Source: Caballeronia megalochromosomata (GTDB lineage Bacteria; Pseudomonadota; Gammaproteobacteria; Burkholderiales; Burkholderiaceae). Taken from it: a stretch of 64,000 bases of DNA. The notes beneath the pieces are model-generated. The model did not search any database and was not told where the DNA came from. It saw only the letters and a list, made by a program, of their open reading frames with translations. The stretch lies in contig LRBF01000013.1 of the NCBI GenBank assembly GCA_001580565.1, positions 62,001-126,000 on the forward strand. The letters are read 5' to 3'. This document shows positions 19,870 to 28,348 of this stretch, piece by piece. A program made the translations under genes and the position numbers. Each line of letters begins with the position of its first letter. Position 1 is the first letter of the stretch.

Positions 19870-19896
19870 TTTACGGCACTCGACTGAAAAACTTTG
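19870..19896 (-). promoter_or_regulatory. Sigma-28 (FliA)-type promoter of the motA-cheZ operon
   Basis: Read on the minus strand: CAAAGTTT, an 11-base spacer, then GCCGTAAA. The FliA consensus is TAAAGTTT-N11-GCCGATAA, so the -35 half matches 7 of 8 and the -10 half 6 of 8, with exact spacing. It ends 46 bases before the motA start. Confidence 0.82.
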
Positions 19897-19955
19897 GGGG
19901 CAAATCCACGGGGACGGCAAACGGTAAACCCCGCGCCGCAGCACGGGATGCGGGC

Positions 19956-20522
19956 TCAGGCCGCGATGCGCCGGGCGGGTTCCGGCGTGCCGGGGGGTGC
20001 GAGCGCCTTGCGCGTCTTGCCCGCGCGCGACGGCGGCTGACACAGGCCGCAGACATAGCCTGCGCGCAAGTCGTACGCGTGCGCGACGAAGCGCCCGGCG
20101 CAGCGCGTGCAGAGGTTCGTCTGCAGCATGCCGGATTCGAAGTAGCGCACGAGCGTCCACGCGCGCGTGAGCGACAGCACGGGCTCGTCGCCGTGTATCG
20201 CGAGATGTTCGAGGTACAGACGGTAGCTTTTGACGATCGTCTGAATCGTCGACTTCACGCCGCCGTGCGTATCGACGAAACGATAAATCGCGTGAAACAG
20301 CGACGAATGGATATTCGGCTGCCAGGTCATGAACCAGTCGGTCGAGAACGGCAGCATGCCCTTGGGCGGCGATGCGCCCTTCAGCTCCTTATAGAGCTTG
20401 ATGAGACGGTCGCGCGACAGACTCGTTTCCGCTTCGAGCAGTTGCAGCCGCGCGCCCAGTTCGATCAGTTCGATCGCCAGGGTGATTTCGCGGACTTCCG
20501 CGACCACGCTTTTCGTTGCCAT
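19956..20522 (-). CDS. flhC: Flagellar master regulator subunit FlhC
   Basis: With FlhD forms the heterohexameric activator of class II flagellar genes. The product has 188 residues, close to E. coli (192). The zinc site is C138-x2-C141 and C158-x2-C161, shifted by one from E. coli. DNA-binding and FlhD-contact regions (AIELIELGARLQLLEAETSL, WFMTWQPNIHSSLF) are conserved. It starts 18 bases after flhD. The tail is Pro/Ala-rich and basic. Confidence 0.97.
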   Translation of the reverse strand: MATKSVVAEVREITLAIELIELGARLQLLEAETSLSRDRLIKLYKELKGASPPKGMLPFSTDWFMTWQPNIHSSLFHAIYRFVDTHGGVKSTIQTIVKSYRLYLEHLAIHGDEPVLSLTRAWTLVRYFESGMLQTNLCTRCAGRFVAHAYDLRAGYVCGLCQPPSRAGKTRKALAPPGTPEPARRIAA

Positions 20523-20540
20523 CGGGCTGTCGCGCGCGGC

Positions 20541-20864
20541 TCAGCCGATCTGCTCGACGGGGCCGTCGGCCAGCAGGATCGCCGCGTGGGCGTGCGCGAG
20601 CGCGGCGCTCTTGTCCTTGTCGGCGAGCGAGGAAAGGAGCGCGTGGTCGTCGAAACGAAAGCGGCACAGCACATGGCTCGACGACGCCACTTTCACCACC
20701 TGGGCGAGCGTCAGCGAGGTCAGCACGTGCGCGACCTGCTCGGAAAGGCCCAGGCGATACATCGCCGAAACGCGGTCCTCCTGAAGAAGCCGCTGTGCGA
20801 GGAGCAAGTACGACAGATTCACCTCGCGGATTTCCGCGAGCGTACTCGTAGTGCTGGTCGTCAT
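20541..20864 (-). CDS. flhD: Flagellar master regulator subunit FlhD
   Basis: Partner of FlhC in class II flagellar activation. The product has 107 residues, a normal length. The core IREVNLSYLLLAQRLLQEDR and AMYRLGLSEQVAHVLTSL is diagnostic. The ATG at 20864 has GGGGAAAAG directly before it; the upstream open frame is not FlhD-like. It begins the flhDC unit, whose control region should lie in the 650 bases upstream. Confidence 0.96.
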   Translation of the reverse strand: MTTSTTSTLAEIREVNLSYLLLAQRLLQEDRVSAMYRLGLSEQVAHVLTSLTLAQVVKVASSSHVLCRFRFDDHALLSSLADKDKSAALAHAHAAILLADGPVEQIG

Positions 20865-21515
20865 CTTTTCCCCGGAATCGATACTTGGCTGGTCAGGCCC
20901 GGCGGGGAACGTTTGCTCGAATTCGCAAAGGACAGGCGAATGCGGCCCCGCGCGCGTTGTCTGGTGTCGATCCGATTGTCGCCGAAGCCTGGCGCCGCGC
21001 CTGTCGGACAAACCTTCCGACGCAACGACGGAGTTTCGCGAAGATTCGTGTAGGAATTTTTCTTACACGCCGATGCGCTTGAATTGCCGATCGGCAGATA
21101 TGAGTTATCGGCATTGATTCGTCTGACTTAATGCTTTACGGCCCGCTTTCGAGGCCCCGCGCGCCCGGCAGCCTGCACGCGCATGTTGCGGCGCACGGGA
21201 CCGTTAATTGCTTAACCCTATCTCGCGGCGTGTTCCACGCTCCAAATCCGTCCACATCGTCTATTTCGGTGCAATTTCTGACTTCGTAACAGCACATGTT
21301 TCGCGCTGTAACAACGATAAGCGATTGAAAAATGACGTGAAATGCCGCTCTCGATCCCGATAATGGGCAGTAAGGGATAACCCGGTCGCGATGTTTTTCA
21401 TCTCCGGGCCGATCTCGGGCGGCGTCTACATACCACGCAGCCCGCCCGAATGGCATGTGTTGAGCGCTCGACCGGAGCGTGACTGCAATGCCTCACCTAC
21501 ATGGAGAGTCACGTT
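20865..21515. other. Intergenic region between flhD and the glycosyltransferase gene
   Basis: About 650 bases without a gene between two divergent units. It should carry the flhDC promoter and regulator sites and the promoter of the glycosyltransferase. It is less GC-rich than its surroundings. The clearest structure is the palindrome at 21085-21096 with a third half-site nearby. I could not place a -35/-10 pair with confidence. Confidence 0.6.
21085..21113. promoter_or_regulatory. Palindrome plus extra half-site upstream of flhDC
   Basis: TGCCGATCGGCA (21085-21096) is a perfect 12-bp palindrome. A further ATCGGCA lies at 21107-21113, so the same half-site occurs at an offset of 17 bases. 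This lies ~220 bases before flhD and ~400 before the glycosyltransferase. It looks like a regulator binding site; the protein is unknown. Confidence 0.35.
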
Positions 21516-22580
21516 ATGCGAATCGCACAAATTGCACCGTTGCACGAAGCAGTACCTCCGAAGTTCTACGGCGGCACTGAACGCGTCGTGTCATATCTGA
21601 CCGATGCGCTCGTCGAGCTCGGCCACGATGTAACCTTGTTCGCAAGCGGCGATTCGCAAACCAAGGCGACGCTCGAAGCGGTCTGGCCGCGGGCGTTGCG
21701 TCTCGACCCGACCGTGCGCGACGCGCTTGCGCCGCACATGCTGCTGCTCGAAACCGTCCGCCAGCGCGCGCACGAGTTCGACGTGCTGCACTTTCACCTC
21801 GACTACATGCCGTTCCCGCTGTTCACGCAGATGGACACGCCGTTCGTGACGACGTTGCACGGCCGTCTCGACCTGCCGGAACTGCAGCCGATGTTCAACA
21901 CGTTCACCAAGGCGAACGTCATTTCGATCTCGGACAACCAGCGCGGGCCGCTGCCGCAGGCGAACTGGCTGAATACGGTTTATCACGGTCTACCGAGCGA
22001 ACTGCTGACGCCGCAGCCGCACAAGAAGCCGGAATATCTGGCGTTCCTCGGCCGCATCTGTCCGGAAAAGCGCGCGGATCTGGCCATCAAGATCGCGGCG
22101 CAAAGCGGCCTGCCGCTGAAGATCGCTGCCAAGGTGGACAAGGTCGACCAGGAATACTTCAAGTCGACGATCGAGCCGCTGCTTTCGCAGGCGCATGTGG
22201 AGTTCATCGGTGAGATCAACGAGGCGCAGAAGCCGGAATTCCTGTCGGGCGCGAAGGCGCTGCTGTTCCCGATCGACTGGAACGAGCCGTTCGGCCTCGT
22301 GATGATCGAGGCGATGGCGTGCGGCACGCCGGTGATCGCGTTCAACCGCGGTTCGGTGCCGGAAGTCATCGATCACGGCGTGACGGGTTTCATCTGCGAG
22401 GACGTGCAGGGCGCAGTCGGCGCGCTGCATCGTCTGGACGAACTGTCGCGCACCGAAATCCGCGCGCAGTTCGAGCGTCGCTTCAGCGCGCACACGATGG
22501 CGCAGAACTACGTCGAAAGCTATGCCGCGATGCTCCAGGCCGCGAAGCGCCCGGTGCTGCGTCAGGTCGCCGTGGGCTGA
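21516..22580 (+). CDS. GT4-family glycosyltransferase
   Basis: Retaining GT-B glycosyltransferase of 354 residues. The N-terminal acceptor lobe contains PPKFYGGTERVVSYL; the C-terminal donor lobe has LGRICPEKRADLAI and the E-x7-E motif in EPFGLVMIEAMACGTPVIAF. There is no signal peptide or membrane helix, so it is cytosolic or peripheral. Start ATG at 21516 (MRIAQIAP) is chosen because GGAGA lies nine bases before it. It is monocistronic, ending at a strong terminator. Donor and acceptor are unknown; the relation to flagella, if any, is only position. Confidence 0.85.
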   Translation: MRIAQIAPLHEAVPPKFYGGTERVVSYLTDALVELGHDVTLFASGDSQTKATLEAVWPRALRLDPTVRDALAPHMLLLETVRQRAHEFDVLHFHLDYMPFPLFTQMDTPFVTTLHGRLDLPELQPMFNTFTKANVISISDNQRGPLPQANWLNTVYHGLPSELLTPQPHKKPEYLAFLGRICPEKRADLAIKIAAQSGLPLKIAAKVDKVDQEYFKSTIEPLLSQAHVEFIGEINEAQKPEFLSGAKALLFPIDWNEPFGLVMIEAMACGTPVIAFNRGSVPEVIDHGVTGFICEDVQGAVGALHRLDELSRTEIRAQFERRFSAHTMAQNYVESYAAMLQAAKRPVLRQVAVG

Positions 22581-22610
22581 TCGCGCTCGATCGGTCAGTA
22601 ATCGCATGGA

Positions 22611-22641
22611 ATGCCGCCCGCTTGCCGGGCGGCATTTTTTT
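22611..22641 (+). terminator. Rho-independent terminator of the glycosyltransferase gene
   Basis: ATGCCGCCCG (22611-22620) pairs with CGGGCGGCAT (22626-22635) and runs into T7. Confidence 0.92.
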
Positions 22642-22844
22642 ATGCGCAATCAAGCGCCTTGAGCCGCTCTGCGCACCCACGACAAGGAACAATCCGAAGA
22701 TTCGATTCGATGCCCGTGAATTGACCGCCGATCCACCATTTTTGACAGTTCGCAAGAGACACCGCGCTTAAACTCCGCTGCGCAAGCGCACCACGCGTTC
22801 TTGTTTTAAATCAACGGCTTTTCAATTTTCACGAAGGCAGAATC

Positions 22845-23543
22845 ATGCATTTGTCGAAGCGTCTCGGCGCTGAAGTTTTTGGTACTTTCTGGCTCGTGCT
22901 GGGCGGCTGCGGAAGCGCCGTGCTCGCCGCGGCCTTTCCTCAACTCGGCATCGGATTCGCCGGCGTCTCGCTGGCATTCGGTCTCACCGTACTGACGATG
23001 GCCTTCGCCATCGGTCACGTGTCCGGCTGCCACCTGAATCCGGCTGTGAGCATCGGCCTCGCGACGGCGGGCCGCTTCCCGGTGCGCGATCTCGTGCCGT
23101 ACATCGCCGCACAGGTGATCGGCGCGACGCTCGGCGCATGGGTCATTTATCTGATCGCCACGGGCAACCCCAGTTTCGACTTCGCGTCGAGCGGATTCGC
23201 CGCGAACGGCTTCGGCGAGCACTCGCCGGGTCATTTCTCGATGACGGCGGCACTGGTCTGCGAAGTCGCGATGACGTTCTTCTTCCTCTTCGTGATCCTC
23301 GGCGCCACCGACGAGCGCGCGCCGAAGGGTTTTGCGCCGATCGCGATCGGCCTGTGCCTGACGCTTATCCACCTGATCTCGATTCCGGTCACCAATACGT
23401 CGGTGAACCCGGCGCGCTCGACGAGTCAGGCGTTCTTCGTCGGCGGCTGGGCGCTCGATCAGCTCTGGATGTTCTGGATTGCGCCGATCGTCGGTGCGAT
23501 TCTCGCGGGCGTGCTGTATCCGGCTCTGACGCGTCAGAAGTAA
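22845..23543 (+). CDS. aqpZ: Aquaporin Z (water channel)
   Basis: Inner-membrane water channel of 232 residues with six helices and two half-helices. NPA motifs are at 65-67 and 188-190. The selectivity filter F45, H176 and R191 is the water-type filter of E. coli AqpZ (F43, H174, R189), which argues against a glycerol facilitator. The gene stands alone between two terminators. A perfect TTGACA lies at 22742-22747, but the best -10 candidate is 20 bases away, so the promoter is uncertain. Confidence 0.96.
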   Translation: MHLSKRLGAEVFGTFWLVLGGCGSAVLAAAFPQLGIGFAGVSLAFGLTVLTMAFAIGHVSGCHLNPAVSIGLATAGRFPVRDLVPYIAAQVIGATLGAWVIYLIATGNPSFDFASSGFAANGFGEHSPGHFSMTAALVCEVAMTFFFLFVILGATDERAPKGFAPIAIGLCLTLIHLISIPVTNTSVNPARSTSQAFFVGGWALDQLWMFWIAPIVGAILAGVLYPALTRQK

Positions 23544-23571
23544 GCGTCGGCGAAAGCCATCGGTAGTGAGC

Positions 23572-23599
23572 AAAACGGGCGCGACATGCGCCCGTTTTT
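23572..23599 (+). terminator. Rho-independent terminator of aqpZ
   Basis: AAAACGGGCGC (23572-23582) pairs with GCGCCCGTTTT (23588-23598) and continues into T-rich sequence. Confidence 0.9.
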
Positions 23600-23883
23600 G
23601 TTTTTGCGCCACGGCGCGCTGGCGGAATCATTAAACGGGCGCGACAAATGTAATGCCGAATTACGCAGCATGCTTATGAATTGTTGCGACACCATTTTTC
23701 GAAAAAATCAGCACGGCGTGGAAGGCCCGTCTTATAAGGCTTCCGACGGCATCACCCGGCGAAGTCTCCTTTCTGCGCTCCTTACGCGGCCCTTGCACAC
23801 CGTAACAAGTGCTCGAAGCATGTAAGACGGCAGGCGCTTACATTGGACTCATGCGACACACGTCGCCCTAAAGGAGAAACACC
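23600..23883. other. Intergenic region after aqpZ
   Basis: With the terminator this makes a 340-base gap. The left arm of the aqpZ terminator (AAACGGGCGCGACA) recurs once at 23633-23646 without its partner arm. A 12-bp palindrome TTTTTCGAAAAA lies at 23695-23706. No gene is supported; the right end should hold the promoter of the small exported protein. Confidence 0.5.
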
Positions 23884-24177
23884 ATGAAGCGCATCGTCAC
23901 CCATATGCTCGTCGCAACCGGCCTTGCAATCGGCGCGGTCGGCGCAGCGCAGGCTCATAGCGATCTGCACATCGGCGTTTCGCTCGGCGCGCCCGCTTAC
24001 GTGGCGCCGGCTCCGGTGTATGTGCGTCCGGCGGCAACGGTTTATGGCGCGCCGTACTATCGCCACGAAGCGCCGCGCTGGCACGGTGGCTACGATCACG
24101 ATCACGATTACGGCCGCTATAACCGCGCCGGCTGGAATCACGGCGGCTACGGCAACAACTGGGGCCATCGCGGGTAA
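23884..24177 (+). CDS. Small exported PXPV-type, His/Tyr/Gly-rich protein
   Basis: A 97-residue secreted peptide of unknown function. A strong AAAGGAG site precedes the ATG. Signal peptide 1-24 ends AQA-HS. The mature part has a PxPV-like stretch (YVAPAPVYVRP), then a His/Asp/Tyr/Gly-rich tail (GGYDHDHDYGRY, NHGGYGNNWGHRG). Such proteins are numerous in Burkholderia and often respond to envelope stress, but no role is shown here. The His/Asp cluster could bind metal. Confidence 0.75.
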   Translation: MKRIVTHMLVATGLAIGAVGAAQAHSDLHIGVSLGAPAYVAPAPVYVRPAATVYGAPYYRHEAPRWHGGYDHDHDYGRYNRAGWNHGGYGNNWGHRG

Positions 24178-24225
24178 GCGGGACGGGCCGCGGGCGTTCA
24201 ACCTGCGGCCCGCCGAGACAGATGC

Positions 24226-25065
24226 TCAGTCGGGCGTCTGTCCCGGCGACGCCAGTTCGTCGCGAATGCCGAACAGCTTGCGCAACTGATGCGCGACGCC
24301 CGCCTCGAAGTTGTTCCCGACGCGCGGCACGTCCGGCAGACGCTTGATGAGATCGGGATTCGCGTTGTTCATCATGAACGGATGCCCGGCGGTTTCGAGC
24401 AGGTCGATATCGTTCATGTTGTCGCCGAACGCGACGCACTGCGCGGTATCGACATCGATCCGCTCCAGCACGAAACGCAGCGCCCGCCCTTTCGATACGT
24501 CCGACGTCATCACTTCCAGGCAATCCGGCAGCGAATACGTGACGTAGAGCGAGTCGCCGAACTCGCGCTCGAGATTCGCGGCGGTTTCCTTCAGATCGGC
24601 CGGATCCCCGATATACAGCACTTTCGCGATGTTCTCGCCATCATGCTCGCGCAGATCCATGACCTCGTACTTGAAGCCCGAATCCTGGTGAAAGACCAGC
24701 AGTTCGGGCGCGTGACGGTCGATGAGCCAGGCGTCGTCGGCGAACAGATTGACGATGACGCGGCCATGCGCGCCCGCGAGTTCCGGCTGCACGAGACGGC
24801 GCACGGCGGCGGGATCGAGGTCGCGCGAATAAATGCGCTGGTCGCCGGGCGCATGCACGCGCGCGCCGTTGGACGTGATCAGATAGGCGTCGACGCCGAG
24901 CAGGTCGCGAATGCCGGCGACGTCGCGGTAATGCCGGCCCGTCGCGATGATGATGGGCACGCCGCGCGCCGCCAGTGTGCGCACGGTTTCGGCGGTGAAG
25001 GGATCGAGCTGGTGGTCGCTGTTCAGAAGCGTACCGTCGAGATCAGTAGCGATGACCGAGTACAT
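24226..25065 (-). CDS. Cof-type HAD-IIB phosphatase
   Basis: Haloacid-dehalogenase phosphatase of 279 residues. Nucleophile and acid are D8 and D10 in TDLDGTLL, motif II is IIIATGR, and the C-terminal motif is FGDNMNDIDLLETAGHP. A C2B cap lies between. The family dephosphorylates sugar phosphates, FMN or PLP with broad specificity, so the substrate is not assigned. It lies 33 bases after the BadF-type kinase gene on the same strand, so it may share its transcript and act on related sugar phosphates. Confidence 0.9.
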   Translation of the reverse strand: MYSVIATDLDGTLLNSDHQLDPFTAETVRTLAARGVPIIIATGRHYRDVAGIRDLLGVDAYLITSNGARVHAPGDQRIYSRDLDPAAVRRLVQPELAGAHGRVIVNLFADDAWLIDRHAPELLVFHQDSGFKYEVMDLREHDGENIAKVLYIGDPADLKETAANLEREFGDSLYVTYSLPDCLEVMTSDVSKGRALRFVLERIDVDTAQCVAFGDNMNDIDLLETAGHPFMMNNANPDLIKRLPDVPRVGNNFEAGVAHQLRKLFGIRDELASPGQTPD

Positions 25066-25098
25066 GACTGCCTTTGTGGTGCTGCAAAGGTCGCTATT

Positions 25099-26016
25099 TT
25101 ATCGTGCCGGGCTGCCGGCGGCCGGGAATGCGGACGCCGCGCGCCGCGCCAGTTCGAGCGCGCCTGCAGCGGAGTCCGCACGCGGCGCCCGTACGCGCTC
25201 GCGCAACGCGGCCGGCACGAACGGCTCGTAGGGCACGGCAAGCCCGCCGCAGAGCGCGACGGGCAGCGTGCCCGCCTTGTCCAGCGCCGCGACCAGACGC
25301 TCTATTTCGAGTGCCGCGCGCTTGAGCAGCCGCCCCGCCACCGGATGATCGTGGAACTCGAACACCGTGGGCGCGAGCGTCGCGTAAGCGGTCTGATTCG
25401 CGGCGCAGAGCCACACGACGAGACTGTCGCGGTCCGTCGCGCCCGTCTGGGCGAGCAATGCGCGCGACCACTCGTCTTGCGGCGCGCGGCCGTCGAGCAC
25501 GCGCTGAAGGTGAACCACCGCGCGCAGGCCGAGCCACGCGCCGCTCGCTTCATCGCCGCTCGGGAAGCCGTAGCCGCCCGCGATACGGCAAACGCCCGCC
25601 TCGTCCAGCGACGCCGCGATGCTGCCCGTGCCGAGCGCGACGATCACGCCGGATTCGCCGCCGTGCGCGCCGAGCACCGTCGTGTAGGCGTCGCTTTCGA
25701 CGCTCAATGCGCGCACGTCCGGCGCGGCGGCGAGAAACGCCGCGAGCCAGTCCGCGTTGTTCACGCCCGCGAGCCCGCAACCGAGCGCGCAGTTGCGCCA
25801 GTCGAAGGGGAGCGCGGCTGCGTCGAACGCGTGCCGGCACGCGTCGCCGATCGACTGCCACGCGCGCTCGACGCCCAGTCCGAGGCCGGAAGGTCCGCCG
25901 CTCGCGCGCGCCAGTTCGATGCCCTGCGCGTCGGCGAGGATCACGCGCGTGCCGCTTCCGCCACCGTCGATGCCGAGCAGGAAGCCATTGAATGCCGAAG
26001 TCGGAGATGTAGTCAT
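25099..26016 (-). CDS. BadF/BadG/BcrA/BcrD-type ATPase, probable N-acetylglucosamine kinase
   Basis: ASKHA-fold kinase of 305 residues. The phosphate-1 loop is LGIDGGGSGTR near the start, with GLAGVNN and the phosphate-2 stretch VIVALGTGSIAA in the middle, and GGYGFPSGDEASGAWLG, a signature of bacterial GlcNAc kinases. It lacks the Cys ligands of the benzoyl-CoA-reductase activases, so it is not one of those. Start ATG at 26016 (MTTSPTS) has no clear ribosome site. It is followed by a HAD phosphatase. Substrate GlcNAc or a related amino sugar is inference. Confidence 0.82.
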   Translation of the reverse strand: MTTSPTSAFNGFLLGIDGGGSGTRVILADAQGIELARASGGPSGLGLGVERAWQSIGDACRHAFDAAALPFDWRNCALGCGLAGVNNADWLAAFLAAAPDVRALSVESDAYTTVLGAHGGESGVIVALGTGSIAASLDEAGVCRIAGGYGFPSGDEASGAWLGLRAVVHLQRVLDGRAPQDEWSRALLAQTGATDRDSLVVWLCAANQTAYATLAPTVFEFHDHPVAGRLLKRAALEIERLVAALDKAGTLPVALCGGLAVPYEPFVPAALRERVRAPRADSAAGALELARRAASAFPAAGSPAR

Positions 26017-26130
26017 GGGCGCAAGCTTAAAGCCTGCGGCGGCGCGCGCCAATTGGCCGAATGGCCTAGGTGGCGCGGCGCGAACGTTCCGCTATGCTGA
26101 CGCGATCCCGAATATCGATGAGGACTCGCA

Positions 26131-26736
26131 ATGACAGATACCGATCACACCCGCTGCGCCTGGGCCACGACCGACGCGATGATCCAGTACCACGACGACG
26201 AATGGGGCGTGCCTTCGCGCGACGATCAGCATCTGTTCGAAATGCTGGTGCTGGAAGGCGCGCAAGCGGGCCTTTCCTGGTCGACCATCCTTAACAAGCG
26301 CGAAGGTTATCGCGCGCTGTTCGCGGGCTTCGACATCGGCAAGGTGGCGCGCTTCACGGAGAAGGACATCGAGCGGATCGTGCTGGACGCGCGCATCGTG
26401 CGTAACCGGGCGAAGATCGCATCGGCGGTGCTCAATGCGCGGGCCGTGCTGCAAATCCAGCAGGAACACGGCTCGTTCGCGGACTTCGTCTGGTCGTTCG
26501 TCGACGGCAAGACCATCGACACGCCACGTGACGCCGCGAATCCTACGCCTGCGTCCACGCCCGAATCCGATGCCTTGAGCAAGGCCCTCAAAAAGTACGG
26601 CTGCAAGTTCGTCGGCACGACCATCTGCTACGCCTTCATGCAGGCCACGGGCATGGTCAACGATCACGCCGCCGATTGCGTGTCGCGAGGAAAACCTAAG
26701 ACAAAACGGAAGTCAGCGGCCAAATCCTCACACTGA
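26131..26736 (+). CDS. tag: DNA-3-methyladenine glycosylase I
   Basis: Base-excision enzyme that removes 3-methyladenine. The product has 201 residues. The zinc snap ligands C9, H21, H179 and C183 correspond to E. coli Tag C4, H17, H175 and C179, and E42 corresponds to catalytic-pocket E38. The core motif LEGAQAGLSWSTILNKREGYR is typical. A Lys-rich tail (KPKTKRKSAAK) follows the last zinc ligand. The gene stands alone. Confidence 0.95.
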   Translation: MTDTDHTRCAWATTDAMIQYHDDEWGVPSRDDQHLFEMLVLEGAQAGLSWSTILNKREGYRALFAGFDIGKVARFTEKDIERIVLDARIVRNRAKIASAVLNARAVLQIQQEHGSFADFVWSFVDGKTIDTPRDAANPTPASTPESDALSKALKKYGCKFVGTTICYAFMQATGMVNDHAADCVSRGKPKTKRKSAAKSSH

Positions 26737-27201
26737 GCGTATTCCTACGGAGAATATTTTTGCTTTTTGGCAACGCATCTGAGCGCAAAGCAGAAGACCT
26801 AGGGTAAATCCTTATGGAAGCCTATTTTTTTGCAGTGAAGCACGCGCAATCCCTCGATCTGAAAGGGTTTCAGCCGGGTTTTCCGCACTGCACGAACGTA
26901 CGAGCCGTGTAAAAATGGCGTCCTCGCGTGCGCTGGCGCACCTTTTTACCGGCCCGAACCGTTATAACTGACGGTGTACGGATCGTTCACTGAGTGTAGA
27001 AATCCGACGCGAGCACAGGGCCCTGTAGACCACACGCCCAGGCCGGGAAACCGCCGCGCCGTGCTCGATGCAGTGTCCGGTCGGCGAAGCGTTGATTCAG
27101 GTTGCGCCACATTTGCAACGACGCCGCCGCTCCGGTTGGCAGGTGCAGGTTCTCGAAAATTAAACGCATTGCCGCTGCGCAGGGGCGCAGGGGAGAAGAT
27201 C
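26737..27201. other. Intergenic region before the tandem paralogues
   Basis: A 465-base gap. GTGCG-CTGG-CGCAC followed by CTTTTT (26928-26947) is a small terminator-like hairpin, itself inside a looser GTAAAAA/TTTTTAC repeat (26909-26949). TATAAC at 26963-26968 is a possible -10 for the downstream pair, which would leave a ~230-base leader. No coding region is supported. Confidence 0.45.
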
Positions 27202-27627
27202 ATGAAAAGCTTGAACTTCCTGACCCATCAGGAGATTTTCAACGGCGCGGTACAGCATCTTTTCGTGCAAGGGCAAGCGGCTCTGCTTCCGCAGGGTGGC
27301 GGCGCCTATCGCGGATACTGCGGCGGCTGTCCTGTCGGGAGCTTCATCAAGCCGCGCGACTACGTCACCGCGATGGAAGGCGTGCCCATTCGCTTTATCG
27401 CGAAGCCGCCAGAACAGGTGCCGGCGTACATGGATGTCGGCGTCGCGGCGCTCAGGCGCGCGCTGCTGCGTGCGCGCATCAACGTGTTCGATCCCAATAC
27501 CGTCGAATTGCTCTCCTGCCTGCAGAACGTGCACGACGTCTTTGGCAAATGGGAATGGCGTGAGCGTCTGACATCGATTGCGCGCCAGTTCGGGCTGTCC
27601 GCCGAACTTCTCAAAACGGCTGCTTGA
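27202..27627 (+). CDS. Uncharacterised protein, first of a paralogous pair
   Basis: A 141-residue cytosolic protein that I do not recognise. GGGAGAAG precedes the ATG. It shares a scaffold with the next gene: an N-terminal helix EIF-x5-QHLFVQ, a Cys pair then VGSFI (C40, C43, GS 46-47), MEGVPI, and a C-terminal block LLRARINVFDPNTVELLSCLQNVHD. It has no signal peptide or membrane helix. The spaced cysteines may bind metal or simply be structural. It lies 16 bases before its paralogue. Confidence 0.75.
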   Translation: MKSLNFLTHQEIFNGAVQHLFVQGQAALLPQGGGAYRGYCGGCPVGSFIKPRDYVTAMEGVPIRFIAKPPEQVPAYMDVGVAALRRALLRARINVFDPNTVELLSCLQNVHDVFGKWEWRERLTSIARQFGLSAELLKTAA

Positions 27628-27643
27628 TATTGCGGGTGCTGTG

Positions 27644-28021
27644 ATGTTGAGCCCTATCCCGATGTTGAGCCCGAAGGAGATTTACGAGCGCGTCAGCGAG
27701 CACTTGCTGACGCAGCGCGCGGTGTCGGAAGACGACAACGGTTCGTGCCGGCTGCGCAGTCCGGAAGGCCACAAGTGCGCGATCGGCTCGCTCGTGCGCG
27801 ACGATCTGTACGAGCCGGAACTGGAAGGCGTCGGCATTTCGTACTATCGGCATGCGCGGGACGGCAAGCTGTTGCGCGCGCTCTACGCATCGAACGTGAA
27901 TGCCTACGATCCCAACATCATCGATCTGCTGATCGAGCTGGAGGAAGTTCACGACTACGCCGATATCGACGACTGGCCGGATCTTCTCGCGGCGCTCGGC
28001 AAGCGTCGCGCGTTCGTGTGA
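27644..28021 (+). CDS. Uncharacterised protein, second of a paralogous pair
   Basis: A 125-residue protein aligned with its upstream neighbour: EIYERVSEHLLTQ, C35 and C45 then AIGSLV, LEGVGI, and LYASNVNAYDPNIIDLLIELEEVHD. It is more acidic than the first. Two in-frame ATGs (27644 and 27662) each sit in the sequence GATGTTGAGCCC; neither has a strong ribosome site, so the start is uncertain and translation may be coupled to the first gene. It ends before a 14-bp-stem terminator. Function unknown. Confidence 0.72.
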   Translation: MLSPIPMLSPKEIYERVSEHLLTQRAVSEDDNGSCRLRSPEGHKCAIGSLVRDDLYEPELEGVGISYYRHARDGKLLRALYASNVNAYDPNIIDLLIELEEVHDYADIDDWPDLLAALGKRRAFV

Positions 28022-28052
28022 TACGCGCGATCAGATAATTCGAAGCACAAAC

Positions 28053-28091
28053 AAAACGGCGGTGCGCCCTTACGGGTCGCACCGCCGTTTT
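28053..28091. terminator. Bidirectional terminator between the paralogue pair and rpsU
   Basis: A perfect 14-bp stem, AAAACGGCGGTGCG (28053-28066) with CGCACCGCCGTTTT (28078-28091), extended by CCC/GGG inside the loop. T-tracts occur in both directions, so it serves both convergent genes. Confidence 0.93.
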
Positions 28092-28135
28092 GCCATGCGG
28101 GCGAGGATCCGAAAATCCTCGCTCGAACAAGACAC

Positions 28136-28348
28136 TTAGTGCATCTTCTTCGGCAGCATCTGGCTGCGCAGGCGCTTGCGCAGACGCGCGACGGCGGCTG
28201 CCTTCTTGCGCTTGCGCTCGGTGGTCGGTTTTTCGTACGACTGGCGTTCACGCAGTTCGGCGATCAGGCCATTGCGCTCGATGGTACGGCGGAAACGCCG
28301 AATCGCGACATCGAACGGCTCGTTTTCTTTGAGGACGATAGTGGTCAT
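28136..28348 (-). CDS. rpsU: 30S ribosomal protein S21
   Basis: Small ribosomal subunit protein of 70 residues, needed for translation initiation. [21 protein letters not shown] and the basic C-terminal tail ([20 protein letters not shown]) are typical. CAGGA precedes the ATG at 28348. It is encoded alone here, not beside dnaG and rpoD; several S21 copies are usual in Burkholderia, so this may not be the only one. Confidence 0.97.
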   Translation of the reverse strand: MTTIVLKENEPFDVAIRRFRRTIERNGLIAELRERQSYEKPTTERKRKKAAAVARLRKRLRSQMLPKKMH

